DNA of 64,000 nt from Alphaproteobacteria bacterium (lineage in GTDB: Bacteria; Pseudomonadota; Alphaproteobacteria; Caulobacterales; Caulobacteraceae): positions 179,735-243,734 of the forward strand of contig JAHJOK010000059.1 of assembly GCA_018820205.1 (NCBI GenBank). The letters run 5' to 3'. The notes below the pieces were generated by a model. The model did no database searches and had not been told where the DNA came from. It saw only the letters and a program-made list of their open reading frames with translations. Within the stretch, counting starts at the first letter, position 1, and every line of letters begins with the position of its first letter. Shown piece after piece: positions 61,816-64,000 of the stretch. A program made the position numbers and the translations under genes.

Positions 61816-63192
61816 ATGGCCAGAGACGGTGCGATCTATGTCTGTCAGTCCTGCGGGGCGGTCCACGGAAAGTGGGCCGGTCAGTGCAATGCCTGCGGCA
61901 ACTGGAACACCATCGTCGAGGAAAGCCGCTCCGCCCCGCCCGGCGCACTGAAGCCTGCCGCCACGGCCAGGGCGCGCGGCCTGCAGTTCGAATCCCTGCT
62001 GTCCGAAACGCCTGAGCCGCCCCGCATCGTCACGGGCGTAGCCGAGTTCGACCGCGTTTGTGGAGGCGGAGTGGTGCCGGGTTCGGCCATCCTGCTGTCG
62101 GGCGACCCCGGCGTCGGCAAATCCACACTGCTGCTGGACGTCGCCGGTCGCGCAGCGCTCAAGGGCGCCCGCGTCGCCTATATTTCGGGCGAGGAGGCGA
62201 TCGAACAGATCCGCGCCCGCGCCAAGCGGATGGGGCTGGCCGAGGCCCCGGTGAACCTGGCCTCCGCCACCGCCCTGCGCGAAATCCTCGGCACGCTGAA
62301 GCGCGAAAAGTTCGACATCGTCATCGTCGATTCCATCCAGACCCTGTGGTCCGATGCGCATGAGGCCGGTCCCGGCTCGGTCACCCAGGTCCGTGCCTGC
62401 GCCGGCGAAATGGTGCGTTTGGCCAAATCTCAAGGCACCGCGGTCGTCCTGGTCGGCCATGTCACCAAGGACGGCCAGGTCGCCGGCCCCCGTGTGGTCG
62501 AGCACATGGTCGATGCGGTCCTGAACTTTGAGGGCGAGCGCGGCTATCCCTTCCGCGTCCTCCGCGCGGGCAAGAACCGCTTTGGCGCGACCGACGAGAT
62601 CGGCGTGTTCGAAATGGGCGACACCGGCCTGCGCGAGGTCACCAACCCTTCCGCCCTGTTCCTGGGCGACCAGAATGGTGACCGCGCCGAGCGTGAGCCT
62701 GGCACCGCCGTGTTCGCGGGAATTGAGGGGTCCCGCCCCGTGCTGGTCGAGATACAGGCCCTCTCGGCGCCCTCCGCCTATGGCACGCCGCGCCGCGCGG
62801 TCGTGGGCTGGGACTCGGGCCGGCTGGCCATGGTTCTGGCAGTGCTGGAGTCGCGCTGTGGCCTCGGCTTTGGCGACCGCGATATCTATCTGAATGTGGC
62901 CGGCGGGCTGAAGATCAATGAGCCTGCGGCCGACCTGGCCGCCGCGGCCGCCCTGATCAGTTCGGTCTGCGATGTGCCCCTGCCCAAGGGCTGTGTGGTG
63001 TTCGGCGAGATCGGCCTGTCGGGCGAGGTCCGCGCCGTCGGACGGGCCGAGGCCCGCCTGCGGGAGGCCATGAAGCTGGGCTTTGACAAGGCGCTCTGCC
63101 CCCCGCTCAGCCACGAGCCGACCGACATCGCCGCCACCTCCCTCAGCCGTCTGGCCGAAGCGGTCGAACGAATCTCGCAAAACCGGTATTAG
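61816..63192 (+). CDS. radA: DNA repair protein RadA (Sms)
   Basis: A 458-residue RecA-like helicase that extends recombination intermediates. The N-terminal zinc motif is CQSCGAVHGKWAGQCNACG (C-x2-C-x10-C-x2-C), then the RecA core with Walker A SGDPGVGKSTLL and Walker B FDIVIVDSIQTLW, the RadA-specific KNRFGATDEIGVFEM motif, and a Lon-like C-terminal domain (LNVAGGLKINEPAADLAAAAALISS). All are intact. The start MARDGAIYVCQSCG is right before the zinc motif. It precedes cvpA with a palindromic repeat in between. Confidence 0.97.
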   Translation: MARDGAIYVCQSCGAVHGKWAGQCNACGNWNTIVEESRSAPPGALKPAATARARGLQFESLLSETPEPPRIVTGVAEFDRVCGGGVVPGSAILLSGDPGVGKSTLLLDVAGRAALKGARVAYISGEEAIEQIRARAKRMGLAEAPVNLASATALREILGTLKREKFDIVIVDSIQTLWSDAHEAGPGSVTQVRACAGEMVRLAKSQGTAVVLVGHVTKDGQVAGPRVVEHMVDAVLNFEGERGYPFRVLRAGKNRFGATDEIGVFEMGDTGLREVTNPSALFLGDQNGDRAEREPGTAVFAGIEGSRPVLVEIQALSAPSAYGTPRRAVVGWDSGRLAMVLAVLESRCGLGFGDRDIYLNVAGGLKINEPAADLAAAAALISSVCDVPLPKGCVVFGEIGLSGEVRAVGRAEARLREAMKLGFDKALCPPLSHEPTDIAATSLSRLAEAVERISQNRY

Positions 63193-63198
63193 ACGCCT

Positions 63199-63345
63199 GT
63201 CTCCTCCCTGTTCGCGCAGCGAATGGGGAGGTGGATCGGCGGCGCAGCCGACGAGACGGAGGGGTTGTATGACGAGCACGAGCAAGTCAGTGGGGCGGAA
63301 AGAGCCCCTCCACCGCTTCGCGGTCCCCCTCCCCATTTGCAATGG
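63199..63345. repeat. Palindromic intergenic repeat between radA and cvpA
   Basis: CTCCTCCCTGTTCGCG with GCGAATGGGGAGG nearby, TCGGCGGCGCAGCCGA, and near the end a facing copy (CCCCTCCACCGCTTCGCGG; CCCCTCCCCATTTGCAATGG) form nested inverted repeats over about 147 bases. The pattern resembles a dispersed repeat family of Caulobacterales and Sphingomonadales, recalled and not checked. It fills most of the radA-cvpA gap. Confidence 0.6.
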
Positions 63346-63357
63346 GGCGGAGACGCT

Positions 63358-63951
63358 ATGACCGCCTGGGACGTCTTTTCCGTACTGATCCTTCTGGCGT
63401 CCGGCGCGGCGGGCTGGATCCGCGGCGGTACGCGTGAGCTGCTGACCCTGCTCAGCTTCGTGCTGGCGGCCTTTATCGCGCTGATTGCCCTGCCGTTGTC
63501 GGCCCCGGTGGGCAAGGCCATGATCGACCCGGACTGGGCAGGGACCCTGCTGGCCGCGCTGGCCACCTTCCTGCTGGTCTATTTCGGCGTGCGGATCGTG
63601 GGCTCGACCCTGTCCCGCCGGGCCCAGGCCCATCCGCATCTGGGAGGTATCGACCGCGTCTTCGGCATCGTCGTCGGGCTCACGCGGGCGCTGGTCCTGC
63701 TGGGCGCCATCCATCTGGTCGTGGTCGCCGCCATGCCGGGCGAGCGCACGCCCCGTTGGTTGGGCGAGGCCAGTCTTTACTCCGTCAGCGCCGGCGCGGC
63801 GCGGGCCATCCAATTTGTCCTGCCGGGCATTGGTCGCGGGGCCGACGCCCTCGCCCCGGTGGTCAATTCCTCCGTACGCCAAGGGTTTTCGGGTGAGGAT
63901 GCCTTGCCGAAAACACAAACAGGGCCTAACTCGCCCGACACCGCCCGCTAG
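63358..63951 (+). CDS. cvpA: CvpA family membrane protein
   Basis: A 197-residue inner-membrane protein of the CvpA family (colicin V production, now linked to envelope homeostasis). Four membrane segments are visible: about 4-22 (WDVFSVLILLASGAAGWIRG), 30-52 (LLTLLSFVLAAFIALIALPLSA), 64-86 (TLLAALATFLLVYFGVRIV) and 100-125 (IDRVFGIVVGLTRALVLLGAIHLVVV). The family pattern RGGTRELLTLLSF and GGIDRVFGIVVG is present. The C-terminus is soluble. GGCGGAG precedes the ATG at 63358; the earlier frame from 63223 is in the repeat. The window then shows the probable purF start 33 bases on, the usual cvpA-purF order. Confidence 0.9.
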   Translation: MTAWDVFSVLILLASGAAGWIRGGTRELLTLLSFVLAAFIALIALPLSAPVGKAMIDPDWAGTLLAALATFLLVYFGVRIVGSTLSRRAQAHPHLGGIDRVFGIVVGLTRALVLLGAIHLVVVAAMPGERTPRWLGEASLYSVSAGAARAIQFVLPGIGRGADALAPVVNSSVRQGFSGEDALPKTQTGPNSPDTAR

Positions 63952-63983
63952 TTCTTTCCCCCTAGGTCATCGGAGCCGCCGAC

Positions 63984-64000
63984 GATGTCCCACCGCCTCG
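63984..64000 (+). CDS. Probable start of purF (amidophosphoribosyltransferase), cut by window end
   Basis: The last 17 bases start an ATG frame, M-S-H-R-L, with CGGAG about nine bases upstream (63971-63975). In many proteobacteria cvpA is followed directly by purF, whose alphaproteobacterial products, as I recall, begin similarly. Five codons cannot prove it; the call rests on synteny. Confidence 0.35.

Overview
The window is high-GC alphaproteobacterial chromosome, most likely Brevundimonas or a close relative in the Caulobacteraceae. I infer this from gene content and order: popZ between tolC and valS, a PopA-like two-receiver protein with a degenerate GGDEF domain, dusB-ntrY-ntrX-hfq-hflX, fused ispDF, and an alphaproteobacterial-type LexA operator. 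The genus is an inference, not a database result.

Layout. Positions 1 to about 8.7 kb are accessory DNA. This holds the edge of a Ti/RSF1010-type conjugation module: a partial membrane gene, traD, an oriT-like site, the relaxase-helicase traA and a DUF6118 gene. It continues with an XRE regulator, a Tat-signal protein, a sigma region 4-like protein, a large serine recombinase, a small hypothetical gene and a MucR-like regulator that lacks zinc ligands. The core chromosome starts before hflX (8,952). From 8.9 to 16.4 kb a leftward run carries dusB, ntrY, ntrX, a D-amino-acid transaminase, hfq and hflX. From 16.4 to 23.8 kb lie ispDF, a membrane spermidine-synthase-like protein, a CinA C-terminal protein, a TusA-like protein, a YihY/BrkB protein, the PopA-like protein and a DHFR-like protein. 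From 23.8 to 29.8 kb lie mfd, sdhE and recG.

From 29.8 to 35.5 kb a tightly overlapping leftward operon (kdsA, a GT4 glycosyltransferase, hldE, hldD, a DUF3089 protein) makes Kdo and heptose for LPS. Photolyase, a cyclopropane-fatty-acid synthase and a radical SAM gene with a consensus SOS box follow. Next come an RNA methyltransferase, a glycine-zipper protein, tlyA, valS, popZ, tolC, a degenerate isoaspartyl-methyltransferase homologue, tRNA-Cys and a TrmH-family methyltransferase.

From 50,450 to 55,223 a 4.76-kb genomic island sits in the 3' end of tRNA-Asn and is bounded by a 16-bp duplication of that end. It carries a protein with two nuclease-like domains, an apparently intact HipBA toxin-antitoxin pair with a palindromic operator, an AlpA-like remnant, and an integrase cut off before its catalytic tyrosine. 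The island looks immobile and partly decayed. Its nuclease fusion is the best candidate here for something undescribed.

From 55.3 kb to the end the core resumes: a YcaQ-type glycosylase, two lipoproteins, a LOG-family protein, gltX, alr, radA, cvpA and what looks like the first codons of purF. Several palindromic intergenic repeats recur, including one family present twice (10,357 and 23,783), a MITE-like element before valS and one before cvpA. No rRNA, CRISPR array or complete insertion sequence was seen.
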